DNA of 64,000 bases from Setophaga petechia (lineage: Eukaryota > Chordata > Aves > Passeriformes > Parulidae). Location of the stretch: contig JANCRA010000014.1 of the NCBI GenBank assembly GCA_024362935.1, positions 7,891,258 through 7,955,257 on the forward strand, given 5' to 3'. Shown one piece after another: positions 36,401 to 48,400 of the stretch. Position 1 is the first letter of the stretch. The number at the start of each line of letters is the position of its first letter. A program made the translations under genes and the position numbers. The notes under the pieces are model-generated. The model searched no databases. It worked only from the letters and a program-made list of their open reading frames with translations, and was not told the DNA's origin.

Positions 36401-39400
36401 GCACCCTGGGGCAGAGAGGACGCCTGAGTCAGCACTTTGCTCCCCAGGCACAGCCTGCACGCAGAGGTTGTCTCAGCTTGTTTTATAGAGCTGTTAAATG
36501 AACCTCCCCACTGCCTGGCACTTTCTCACAGGGTGTTTTCTGAGGTTAAGCTGCTTGGAAGAGGCCCTGGCATGACTTTTCAACCACCTGGCATGTGATG
36601 CACCTGGTGAGACTTGTCCATTTGACTGGGGATGGTCCTTGGCCTTTGGGGGTATGCTGGAACACCAGTCCCCAGTGGGGACTGGCCAGGAGGGCTGGCT
36701 GGCTCTGCATCCACTCTGGAAGACATAGGCTGGAGCACATAAGGTTGTTCAGCCAATTTATGGCATTAGCTGCAGAGCTGGAAAATCCCAAGTCTCGTGA
36801 TGGGGCCACAGATTTATACTTCCAGCAGACGGGAAAAGTTCACCTGACTGGAAATTCTGACTGTTCTTGAGATCTCAGAGCCCTGCTGGGATGAGGCCAG
36901 TGGAGAGCTGGATAATGAGGGCAGAGCTGAGGACAAAGACTGGCAGGTCACACTGGGTGCATGAAGGGCTGTACAGATGCCCTCGAGGCTGGGGTGGCCA
37001 GTCCCTCTTTTTGGGCATTATAGGGCTCTTCTGCCTCTGAGAGACTGACTGTACAACACCAGTTTGTCAACATTGAAAGTATTGAGAAAGACACAAAGTG
37101 AGTTTGGACCTGCTAACCAGGATGAGGAGTCAGAGTAGGAGGGGAGCAGAGGGCTGGAGGAGCGTGGAGCACTGACATCCATCCGATGCTCTTGGCAGGC
37201 CCGCAGTGAGGTGTGTGTTAAATCACTTTTGACTGGCCTGCCTGGCATTCCCAGGGCCCTGCTCTGTCTGGGAGAGTGGGAAGGGAAGGGCTGCCTGCCA
37301 GCATCCCAGTGAGCAGAGCTGTCAGGAGGGAGTGGGATGGGGGTTTAGCTGCAGGTTTGGATAGCAAGGGATGCACTGGGGATCCTGTACAGAGCCAGTG
37401 GGTGTTTGTTTTGGTAATAAAGGGGTGCCACAACCACAGCTTGCCTCTATACTGCAGTGAGCCAGTGTCCCTCCAGCCCCATCCTGCCTCCCACCTCATC
37501 CCTAACCTTGTCCTTTCCTCCTGCTGTGCTGTCCTCACTTCCCAGCCCCTCACTGGGAGAGGCTCAGGAGCTGGGGCTAACCCTCCTCTTCTCCCAGGCC
37601 TGGATGCTCTTGAGCTCCTCTGGACACACATTTTTCTTGAGCAAACACCCCAGTACCCCCTGATGATCTGGAGGCACCCAGTGCTGGGATGCAGGACCCA
37701 CTCCTGCTCCTTCCTTTGGATGTGCTGATGCTGCCGCTGTGCCCCCTCCAGCTCCCATTGCCAAACCCATGCCCTGAAAATCCCTCTACAAGTGAATCAG
37801 GGCTGGAGGGGGGACACGTGTCACCTCTTCCTCTCTCCCACCCTCGGTGCCACTGCAATGCAGAACAAAACCTGCGTTTGTTTTTGCGGGAACCATTTGG
37901 CTTGCACTCAGCAAAGTGCAAAAAAAAAAGAAGGGGAAAAAAAATGGAGGCTCTTTGATAAACTGTGATATGAACTCGGGTAAAATCCAAACAGCTGTGA
38001 GTGCTACAAGGGAAGCTTCTGTGTCGGGAGGCAGCGAGCCTGCGAAAATCCACTGCTCTGCCTGCCAGGATGCTCGCTGGCCGCCTGCCCTCCGGCTCTA
38101 ATGAACTGTGCACTCGCCATCCCCCTCCTCATGCCTCACCGACAGGAGGAACAGGAGAAAGCTTTTTAGTTTGTGGTTTTTTTGTCCATTTGCAAAGCAG
38201 AAAGAGGGACTCCCTGTCACCCGAGGCCCCAGCCAGGCACAGGGTGATGGAGCAGGGTGCTGAACATGCCCGGTTCTGCAGAGGTCAGTGGGCTTCTCCT
38301 CGCTCATCTCCAGCCCATTCCTCTGTGCCTCCTTTTAATTCTCCCTGCTCCCCAAAATCTCCTCTCCCCAGTTTGCCATGTAAAACCCCATGCCTGGAGA
38401 TCCAGAACAGTGCCACAGTGATGTGTTGGCAAACAGGCTCTGCTTTCCTGCATTCTCCCTCTGCTCCAGACTTGCACTGTGAATGCCCTCCAGGGTCTCC
38501 TCAGGCTCCTATGGGATTTGGAAGGAAACCAGAAGCCCCCAGCTCTCAAGTTGCCTCTTTTACATTGCACAGTGAGCTCCACAAGCCCACAGGAGCATGT
38601 GTTTATTGAGGTTTTAATTCACTGAGGCTCTGGGATATCATTCTGGACTCCCTGATACCCTCCCAGCCCCATGAATCAGGAGCCAGAGGAGGGAAAACCC
38701 AGTTTCCACCAGAGTAGAGGCTGTCTCTGGAGTCACAATGCCCCAGCAGTCAGCAACAGCATGACCTTCTCAAGGGAGGAGCCTGGTTGCCCTGTCAAAG
38801 GATTATCCCTGCTGGGAAAGCAGGAGCTGGGTCAGCCGTGGCCAGCTCCCTCCTGGGGCTGTACCCCCAGGGAAGGACAGGAGATGCCTCCACAGAGCTG
38901 CAGGGGCTGGATGAGCTGGGGTGCACCAGGTCCTGGAAATGAGTTTGCTGTGCTAACCCAGCAAAGCTGCTCCAGGAACAGCCGTACTTGGAGTTGCTTG
39001 GAAGGGTTTGATGGGTTTTCCTGTAGAAAAATAGGAACCACATGTGAGCAGCAGTGGGCTGGGACTAATTTGGGTCAGTGAGAGGGTGGAGGGGAGGAAG
39101 GGGAAATGTGCATAGGAGAGGAAAACCCTAACAAAATATCCAAGTTCCTTCAAAGGGCAGGTCCCCAGGTAGGGATATCTGCTTCCTCCCAGCACTTTCC
39201 CTAGGATCACAGCAGGAATGCTGTAGAAAAGCTGGCTGTGGAAGGAGGGAGCAGGGAGAAGGCAAACTGGACAGTGGGGAGAAGAACCCACAGCTTCCCT
39301 GCTTGCTGACTGTCATGTTCTGCAGAGCAGGGATTCAGCACAAGCAGCTTCCAAAGTCTCCCAGATTTTCTTTGCCTGGCTGATGGGGTGACGACTCTCA

Positions 39401-42400
39401 TCATAGGGAAGCAGCTTAACCTGTCTGATCCTGCTGGTTGGGCTCGGGTCTTCTGATGGTGCTTCCTTTTCTGCCTCTGCAGCTGTGACAACTTGATTTA
39501 TTCATCTTTGTGAAGGGAGGAGCCAGGACAGGAAATCAGGCTGACTCACAGTGTTTTTCCCCTACCTGTCTTCCAGGGGATCTTGCTCAGTTATCCCCAG
39601 GCACAGGGCACACTCAGTTAAATCTGAGAAGAGCTCACCTCAGCCAGTAGGTCCAGCTGGGCACTGCTCCCAGGATGGAATGTCCTCAGATAAAATATCT
39701 CTGGATGGGACACCTTTAACTCCCCGCTGAAAGCATAGAGCTGTGCAAAAGCCACCTTGGTTGGAGTTCTGCCATTCAGCGCTCCTTCCCTTCATGCATG
39801 AGCTGCTCCTCATGTTCAGCTGCACCTGGAGCTGGTCCCCTCAAAGCACTGGGTGCTCTCTTACGGTCCTGGCAGGGCAGGGAGCATCCATCTGCTCTCC
39901 TCTCATGCATCTATGGGCCTTGGAGGGTTCGAGGAAGAAGGCTGCTCAGACTGTATCCCTTTTTGGGATCCTTCCAGGGATCCTGGCTCAGAAGGCAGGG
40001 CAGGCTTTGTGATCCAGTGCAATGCTGAGAGGCAGTGGGCACAGAGGCAAGCCTGGCACTAAAGCTGAAATAGCATCTGGGGTGTTTAAACCATGGCATA
40101 AATGGGGTATTTTTTCAGCTGACACTTGAGTAGAAAGTGCAGCAGGGCTCACTGAGTTACGGGCACCTCCTTCCCTGAGCTCCAGGATGTGCTTGAGTTG
40201 TTGGCAGAAGAGACAAGGCAGCTTCACCTCTCACCCCTGGGTGTGCTTATCCCTGAGCCATGGGACACTGCCACCTCTTCCCAGCCCCTCTTTTCCTTCC
40301 TTTTGGAAAGCTTCACTCTCAAACACAGAGTGTATTCCTGCCATAGTCTATCCCTCTGCTTTCTGAGGTCTAGAGATAGCCAGCAGGACCATTTTCCCTC
40401 AAATTTGCCTTCCCTACATGGCCATCCAAAGGCTCATCCATCTCTAGGACAGCAACGTGCTCCTTGGCCATGCTTTTAGGAGCAAAAGCACTTTTATTTC
40501 TTCAACTTAAAGCAAAGTGATGGGAAAGGGTGAGCACAGCTTCCATCTATGTACAAACTGCATGCCCTGAACAGGATCAGTCTCTCCCAGCTCCTGTTGC
40601 CACAGCTTTGCACCCGCTCCTTTAACCTATTTTATTTGCAGTGATGAGAAATTATAGGGGGAGAAATAAGGCGCTTGTCAGTTTTCTTGAAAATTAGGCC
40701 ACAGCTGTCAGCCTGAAAGGGAAGCGGACGTCTCGAAGGAAGGATCTGCTGCTGCTGCTGCTCTACAGTTCTCCCCCACTCCCAAGCCAGCCCCTGCCCT
40801 TCCTCCCCTTCCCAACAGAGCTTGCCTGAAAATATAAGTGCCTGGTGTCAGTGCCCTTCTGGGAACAGCTTCTGGAGGGCTCACTTGACCATGAGTTGTT
40901 TCTCTCAGCTGTGGTGGTGGCTGGAGCCAGGCACGTGCTCTAATGCTGCTGCTGGTGCCTCGTGCCTGGGGCTTGAAGCCCCAAGAGCCCAGGGCAAGAC
41001 TTGCATTTGCCATCCATTTTGCCATCAAGTCACTGGTAAGTTTAGAAGTTGGAAAATAAGTGCTTTGGGCAGGTAATTTTTTGCTTTCCTGGAGGGTTTG
41101 GAAGGGGAGGTTTGCCTATTTTTCAAGTGAGCCTTTTGTAGATGCTCAGATGTTCCTACAGGATTTTGTAAGCTTTGTAGGTCATCAGTGACTCATCAGT
41201 GCAGGTGCTCAAGGCCAGGTTGGATGGGGCTTGGAGAAATCTGGTCTGGTAAAAGGCATCCCTGCCCATGGCAGGGGCGTTGAAATGAGATAGTTTTTAA
41301 GGTCCCTTCAAAGCCAAACCATTCCACAATTCTATGGGCAGAATAGCTTTATCCATAATTCACTATAAAGTTTCCTCAAGGAAAGTCCTGGCACACCAGT
41401 CCCAGCTTGAGCAGCTGGAGACTGGAACTGGTTGTCTGTGTAGTGGGCTTTACCTTGGAGGAGCTGGCACATTCATCTGTGTTATGCTAGAAGGTGGGCC
41501 ATACCTTGGGCTGAGTGGACTATCAGGTTTCCAAATTTAGTTGTATTTTAGCTTCTGGCCCATTCCAAAGGGTATTACTTTTCTTTCTTCTTGCTACAGC
41601 CCCGTTTCCCTCTCCTGTTTGGTACAGAGGTGCAGATATCTCACTGATCATAAAAATATCCAGAGGTGGTGGATATCTGCTTGGAGAACTCAGAGTGATC
41701 TCATTGAAGGGCACTGTTCTCCAGCCGTGTCCAAGGTGGTAACAAGGCTGGGTTCATCACGAGAGGGCACATCAAGGTGCCTAGCTTCAGGCTGGACTGT
41801 CAGCTTTAGTGTGCAGCAGGGCAGCCATCCTGCCAGGCAGGACAGGGACCTCCCATGGCCTGATGTCCAGGGGGAGCACCAGGAGGAGCAGAAGCCACGG
41901 GCTGAGGCTCTGCAGGATCAAGATGCTGTTTCACCAGCTGAAACTGGCCTGAAACACTAACGTACATTTGTGCTGTGTTCTCTCAGGCATCCGTCCTGGT
42001 TGCTGTGGGGATCCCCGGGGATCCCTGGGGAGCGCCTTTGGCTGAGGCAGCCAGGCCAGCGCTGAGCTGGCACCGCAGTTGTCACTGACGGCTGCTGCCA
42101 GGCAGACGCTCCGTGGGAGGCTTTTCTTGTTTGCACTGAAACACTCTGCACCTTTCCCTTTTCAAGAAAAGGCATCGCAGGGCTTGTCTCCTCCGGCTTT
42201 CCCAGATCCACACATCCCCTCCCAGAATCCACACATCTCCTTCCCAGATCCACACATCTCCTCCCAGGATATGCACATCTCTGGTCTGCAGCTTTCGCTA
42301 GTTTCCCTGGGGAGCTTGATAACCGTTCCAAGAAACCAAAGCTGATGAGTGTCCTTCTCCTCCCCAGACCTGCTTCCTGGACAGAAGGAGCTCCCCTGCT

Positions 42401-45400
42401 CCTAAACCTCACAAACCCTTCAAAATCCCTTACATAAAATGCTATGAATTTTGTAAAGCAGGAGCTGCTGGGGTTGCTATGGTTTCCCTTGCCCAGAGGA
42501 GCAGCTCTGGAGCCTGGATTCAGGAAAGGGGGGGATTAAAATGGAGGACTGGGATTTTCTTTGCTGATATGGAGGGAAAGGATGGGACAATGACATCCTC
42601 CTGCCTTCCCCACTTGCTCTCTTCTCCCCTTCACATCCTAATTTTATCCATGCTTTCTCTGCAAATTCCTAAAGGATCCCAGCTGCTGGGCCAGGCTGGG
42701 GATGTTGCTTTTGCTGGCAGGAGAATTTCAGGGGGATGGGGAGGGGCAGTGGGTATCACAGAGGCTGTGGATTTCCTGGTTAGGTGGGTTAAGCCAGGGC
42801 GTCTGTTGGGGAGCCTGGGGTGTGGAGGAAGGGTGGGGAATAGCCTTTGGGAGGAGAGAGGAAGGGAGCAGAGGAAGAAGAGGGTTGGGAGGAAGTTTGG
42901 AGGGGCTCTGCCCTCCTCACAGCTGTGGAAGATTTTTTGAGACCCATGAGCAGAAAAGTGGAGCAGAACCCCTCGGAGCATCACTCCCAGGCCTCAGCCA
43001 GCTCCTTCCACAGCTCAGGCTCTGTCCCAGTTGCTGGAAATGGGACGAGACATGATCCTCTCCCTACTGGGGCCCCGAGTCTATTGGCCCAGAGCTAATA
43101 AAGCAAATCACTGGTGCTTAATGAAGAAGCACCTGCTTAATTGAACACAGCAGGATGGTGCTCAGCATGGCCAGGCAATGGGATGGGACCAGTGTTTCCC
43201 TCCAGGCACCCCACAGATCCCACAGGAGGAGACAGTTCTGCAGTGAGACTGGATCTCATCTTACTTTTTTTAGATTTTAGGGAAAAACAAACGTTCACCC
43301 TCTTCAAGCAAGCGCTGGTCTGGCCTGAGCCTCTGCCACCGTGTCCCTGCGTGGTGGCTCGGGGCAGGAGACGGGGCTGAAGTGGTTAAAGGGACGAGCG
43401 GGCAGGATGGGAACTCTGACAGCTCCCTGAAATGATGATGTTTAGATTAGCCGGTTTCCAGGCATCGAGTTGTCAAAGCAAGAGGGCTGGGAGGGACGCC
43501 GGGGCTTGTCCTTAATTGGAGATGTGGCTCTAAAGCCACCCCATCTTGCCAACATCCTGTGGGCTCCAGCACGCTGCCCTGCAGCAGCTCCCTGCCCCTG
43601 CATGATCCCTGCTTGGCTTGTTCCCATTGCTCATCCCACCCCACCGACCATTTGTGTGATGACAATTCATTGTGATTGACATTGCTGTGCTGGCAGTTTG
43701 GTGGCTGCTACATCAGAGACACAGGGGGACCCTAGGGTGGCATGGGCACGCAAAGCTTGTGGTGACCTCTGTGGCTCTTCCCTTGGCCAGCCTCGTGTTG
43801 TCAAGGAGTCCTTCAGGCAAGGGGATAGGCAGGGTCCTGTGACTGCAGCAGGGGCTGGAGGTGACCTGCTGGGTCCCTTGGGAGCCCCACGGTGGCTCGA
43901 GGTGTCCCCAAGGCATCGTCATGCTGCAGGTGGATGCTGCCTCCCATCTGCCTGCAGCCACATTCCTTGGCTGCATAGGAAAGGCTTGAATAACCCTTTT
44001 AATTTGAGGAGTTAAATTTTAATGGCCTGGATAGCACATTTCATTATCGCCATGTGCCTGCACTGCCGGCTGCGTAACATAACCAGTGTGTGCCATGATG
44101 CTCTGCGGCTCCTGCCTCCCTGGGGACACTTCCTGCCCTTTTCTTCCATGCCAGGACATCCTTGGGGACTCTCTGGGTCCCCATGACCAAGGGGATGCAC
44201 ATCAGCCATAGGGATGCAGGGAAAGCTCCAGGGAGAGACATCTTGCTAGAATGATGCTTCAGGGGGATTAGCCAGTTCCTTTCGTCATCACATCATGTAT
44301 GTATGGGGACATATATATATTTAAGGGGTGTGTGTATGTATATATATACAGATATTTATGGGATGTGTATATTCAGGATATATTTATGGTGTGTACATAT
44401 AAGGGGTATGGCTCCCACTTCCCCTCCTCTCTGCCCTGTTCCCTTCCACAGCCACTCCACTGACATCTCAATTGAAGCCACCTGTCCTCTATTCAGCCCC
44501 TTTCCCTGCCTCTTCCCAGCCAGCCTGGCGTTCCCCTCATGCCATCAAAGCCTCCCAGGGAATGGGCTCCTGGGGACCCTCCCACCCCACCAACAGCCGC
44601 CTGCTGCTGGCAGTTGGGCTCAGCTGCTGGCTGCTGTCATGGAGGCCAGCAGCTGCAGGACCAGCCAGTTGTCCCCTCCTTTGGGGATTGCTTTTGGGAT
44701 ATGCCGACCAAGGGGTTTCAGGGAGGGGAGTTTGAGGTCTCTGCCACTACCATAGGAGGATGCTGTGCACTGGCAAACTCATTCTGCTGGTGGATCCAAG
44801 AGAACCTGGGGGCAGCTGGAGGGGCTGGTGCCCAAGGGGGACCGCATCCCCATGAGGTGACATGGCTCTGAAGCAGAGGGACAGTCTCCACACAGCTCCT
44901 TCTCTAACACCCTGAGAGTTTCCAGTTTCCAGTGCCACTGAAAGGAGGGGGGAGAATCCCAACCCTGCCCCACTAATCAAAAACAGACCTGAAATTAGAA
45001 AGCAACTCTCATTCAGTTCACTGCGAGCATGGCGTTCACCAGCCAAACGGCAGAGCTCCTACTTATGAAAAGCAAGAGCCTTCCTTTTCCATGGAGGATC
45101 AGAGGACCAGTGGAGGGAGAACCTGAAAGGCATCCTTTTTGTCATGGGGGAGCTTTGGAGGTTACTGAGTTGCCCTCAGTGCTCCCTGGCACTGTTTTTC
45201 TTGTTTAAGCTCTTGCTATAGTCTTCTTGCCTGGAAGGTGTAAAACACTGGCTCCCCACTAGCCATGAGCATTGCAGCCAGTCCCAGCTGTACTGGTGCA
45301 CCAACCACTTCACTGTTGAGACTAAAACTCTCCCAGTGTTTGTCCTTGGAGAACCCATCCCTTCTTTGGGCACATTAAACCATCCCACTTCATGGTTCAA

Positions 45401-48400
45401 GTGCCCAGCACGGCTGCCGGAGAAAGCTTGGCAAGGCTGGGGCATCCAGTTATCCCCCCTTGCTGGAGAAGGGTAGCATGGGGCCACTTTCTGGGCTGGG
45501 CTTGGTGCTGCTTTGCTGCAGCTGGCAGTGACTGGATCCTGCCTGCAACGCTGAGCTATTGATTTGCTTTTGGCTCCATCAGGCTGGACTAAAAACCTCT
45601 GCCTTCCCCTTTCCTCCCTCCATGCCTCACTTTCCCACCGCTCTCCCTCCTCCAGCCAGCCTGTGTCCAAGCGGCGAGAAATCAGGGAAGCGTTTTCATC
45701 CCCATGAATGCAGCCGGTTACGTAAGAATAATTGGGATAAATGAGCTTATTTATCACAGCCCGTTCCATTTTAGCGGGGTCCAGGGCGATCGCCGGGCTG
45801 GGTTACATAAAATCCCGCACAGAGCATCTCATTGTCCAGCAGCAGCCACGCGGGATGCGGGAGCTGCCCGTGGAGAGCAGCCAGGCCTGGGTGAGGAGGG
45901 AAGGGATTATTTGGCAGGACGAAGAGGTGGGAGGAAGATGGGGGGTTTCTTCCTCTGCGTGTTGAGGAGGGAAGATCTGTTTCTTCATTCTCCTCCTCTA
46001 TACCTAAACCACCAGGCTTTAGGGTATGGTCTTTGGGGTCTGACTGTAGCCAAATAGTCTTCCTCTGGTCTGTCCTCACAGGAGCAGGGGCTGGAAACTC
46101 ACATCCTTCTGCCTTCTCACCCCAGCAGGTGAAAACATGACTTCCAGGCAGGGGACGTTCAGGTGTACCTCCTACCTCCAAGCCAAACCAGGTAGTTAGT
46201 GAACACCTCCCACCCAGCAGCCCGAGTAGTTGATCCTTGTTTTGCCTCTTAATCCTCTCAGAGATGCCTTCAGTGGGAAATCTGATTCCAGCTAAAATTA
46301 TCTGGTGGGGAACTGTGTTTGGTAGGAGCTGGGGGAAAGCAGAGGTGCTCTGGGGATGCCTTGCTGCCAAGGTTCCCTGTCAGCCCATGGGGAAATGTGG
46401 TGAGCCAGGGAGCGCCCAGTTTCAGGAGATGCTGGGGAGCTAGGTGGGCTTCCCTGTATCACTCCAATCCCCACACTGGGGATCTGAGCTGGCACTGGGC
46501 AGCATTTCAGGTGTCCTCAGACAAACTGTGCCCAGGAAGGCAAGAGGCTGGAGAAAAACAGGAAATCCCCAAATCCAAACAAATGTGGGAGAAAAAAAAA
46601 TCTGATGGTTTTATTTTTTTGTTTCTGGACTAAAAATATGTTGAAAATCTTGGGAATGCCTCAAGGTTTGTTAAGCAGGACATTCCTGCTGTGACCCAGC
46701 CAGGCAGATCAGTGTGGGCCGCAGTGGTGGTTACACTGTTTTGGAGAAAGCACTGCTGGCAGGATATCCAGTGGAACAGAGACATCTTCCAGCTTCACCA
46801 GCTCCATCTCCGGAGCCACTCAGCACCGGATCTCGTGGCAGCTGGAGCATGGAGGAGTTCAAAGAGCAGCCTCTGGCTCCAGAACTGCCTGGTTGCACAA
46901 TACCAGGAGGAATTGCTTCGCCCCGCTGGCTGCACTCACTGGGATGTTCCCCAATGTCAGTGGGATACTGGTCTGACTAGACCATCACATGCCATGTGCA
47001 GCGGTGCTGCTGCACACTCACTGCGCTGCTCAGGCTGGAGAGTGACACTGAACTGTCCTGAGGGAGGTCATGGGAAGGCTTGAGGTGGCACGAGCCATAG
47101 TAGTGGGTCCCAAAAGCAATATGACCAGGGGCATGTCTTAGCCCAGCTATGATTTTTTGTTGATATCCTGGTGTGAATAACTGCATCCTCCAAATGTAGA
47201 GCCTGGTATTGTCCCTTCTGGTGCCACCACACTCACCCAGCCTCTGGTGCACCCAGATCTCCTCCCTGGTCCTCTCCGGAGAAGTGGGCTCACATCAGAG
47301 TCTTGATTGTGCTCATTAACCATCCTTCCCCCCTGGTTTCTCTCCTCTGTTATACACAGGCAGCTTTGTCTACTTCTGAATGCAGAGAACATCTTCCACT
47401 CCATGGCAGACATTCTGCTTAGGGAGGAGGATCTCAAATTTGCCTCCACCATGGTCCACACCCTCAATACCATCCTGCTGACATCCTCCGAGCTCTTCCA
47501 GCTGAGAAACCAACTGAAGGACCTGAAGACCCCGGTATGAGCAGCAGGAGCAGGCTTAGCAGCTGGAGGGACATAATGGGGGTGGTGGGGACCTGGCAGG
47601 CACCAGGGAGTGTGTCTTGCTGATCAGTCCCTGCCTGGTGGGTCCCAGGGTTGGAGCTTGGGCAGCCTATTTATTTATCCACCCTTCAAAAGCTGAAGAT
47701 GGGCTTGGAGGATCTGCCCAACTCTTGCTTTTCTCCCTGGAATGGGAATGGGCTTACTGAGCCCTCAAGCAGCTGCTGCCTCCCTCTGTCTGCCCCCCCA
47801 AGGGCTGTGGGACAGGTGACAGCAGGAGGAGAGTCCTGCAGTCCCTCAACTCTCCCTCCCAGGAGCATGCCCACAGGATTTCCTGAGCAGCTGCCAACAG
47901 CACCAGTGACATCCAAGGAAGGAGAGAAGGAAGATTTATGCTCCTCCTTCTCCTGCTGAAAACCAGTGATGCAGGGATGTCCCCTTAGGTGGGACAGTGT
48001 TGTCCTCCAGCCCCTCATCCTGTGGTGGACTCAGCAGCCCTGAGTGCCCCCTCGTCATGCTGTGGCCCCAAAGCCCACCTGGTCTCCATCTCCTGAGGCT
48101 CAGGCTCATGCCAGTGCCAGGTGGACTTGGTGCATCTAGAAATATCCCTTTGTGTTTTGGTGGCACTTGCCAGCCTGGCAGGTTGGTGTTGGGTTCCTGG
48201 GGCCATGCCATGTCTGTGCCCCCAGCGTGACCAAACCCCAATGGTTCTCTCTTTCCCCAGGAAAGCCGTAACCTCTTCTGCTGCCTGTACCGGTCCTGGT
48301 GTCACAACCCTGTGACCACCGTGTCCCTCTGCTTCCTTACCCAGAACTATAAGCATGCCTATGACCTCATCCAGAAATTGTATCCTTTGGGGATTTTCTG

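Larger units (their letters stand above)
32495..47359 (+). other. VAC14 intron, 14.9 kb
   Basis: The largest intron here. It contains CR1 fragments at 35168-35236 and 41198-41338, a short minisatellite at 42201-42284, an AT-rich microsatellite at about 44308-44400, A or T runs at about 33680 and 35415, and a motif-rich block at 45660-45870. No additional exon, RNA gene or intact mobile element was recognised. Confidence 0.8.

Noticed and set aside
45176..46370. Minus-strand open frames of 197 and 199 codons
   Set aside because: They cover a candidate non-coding element and show no family resemblance or splice context.
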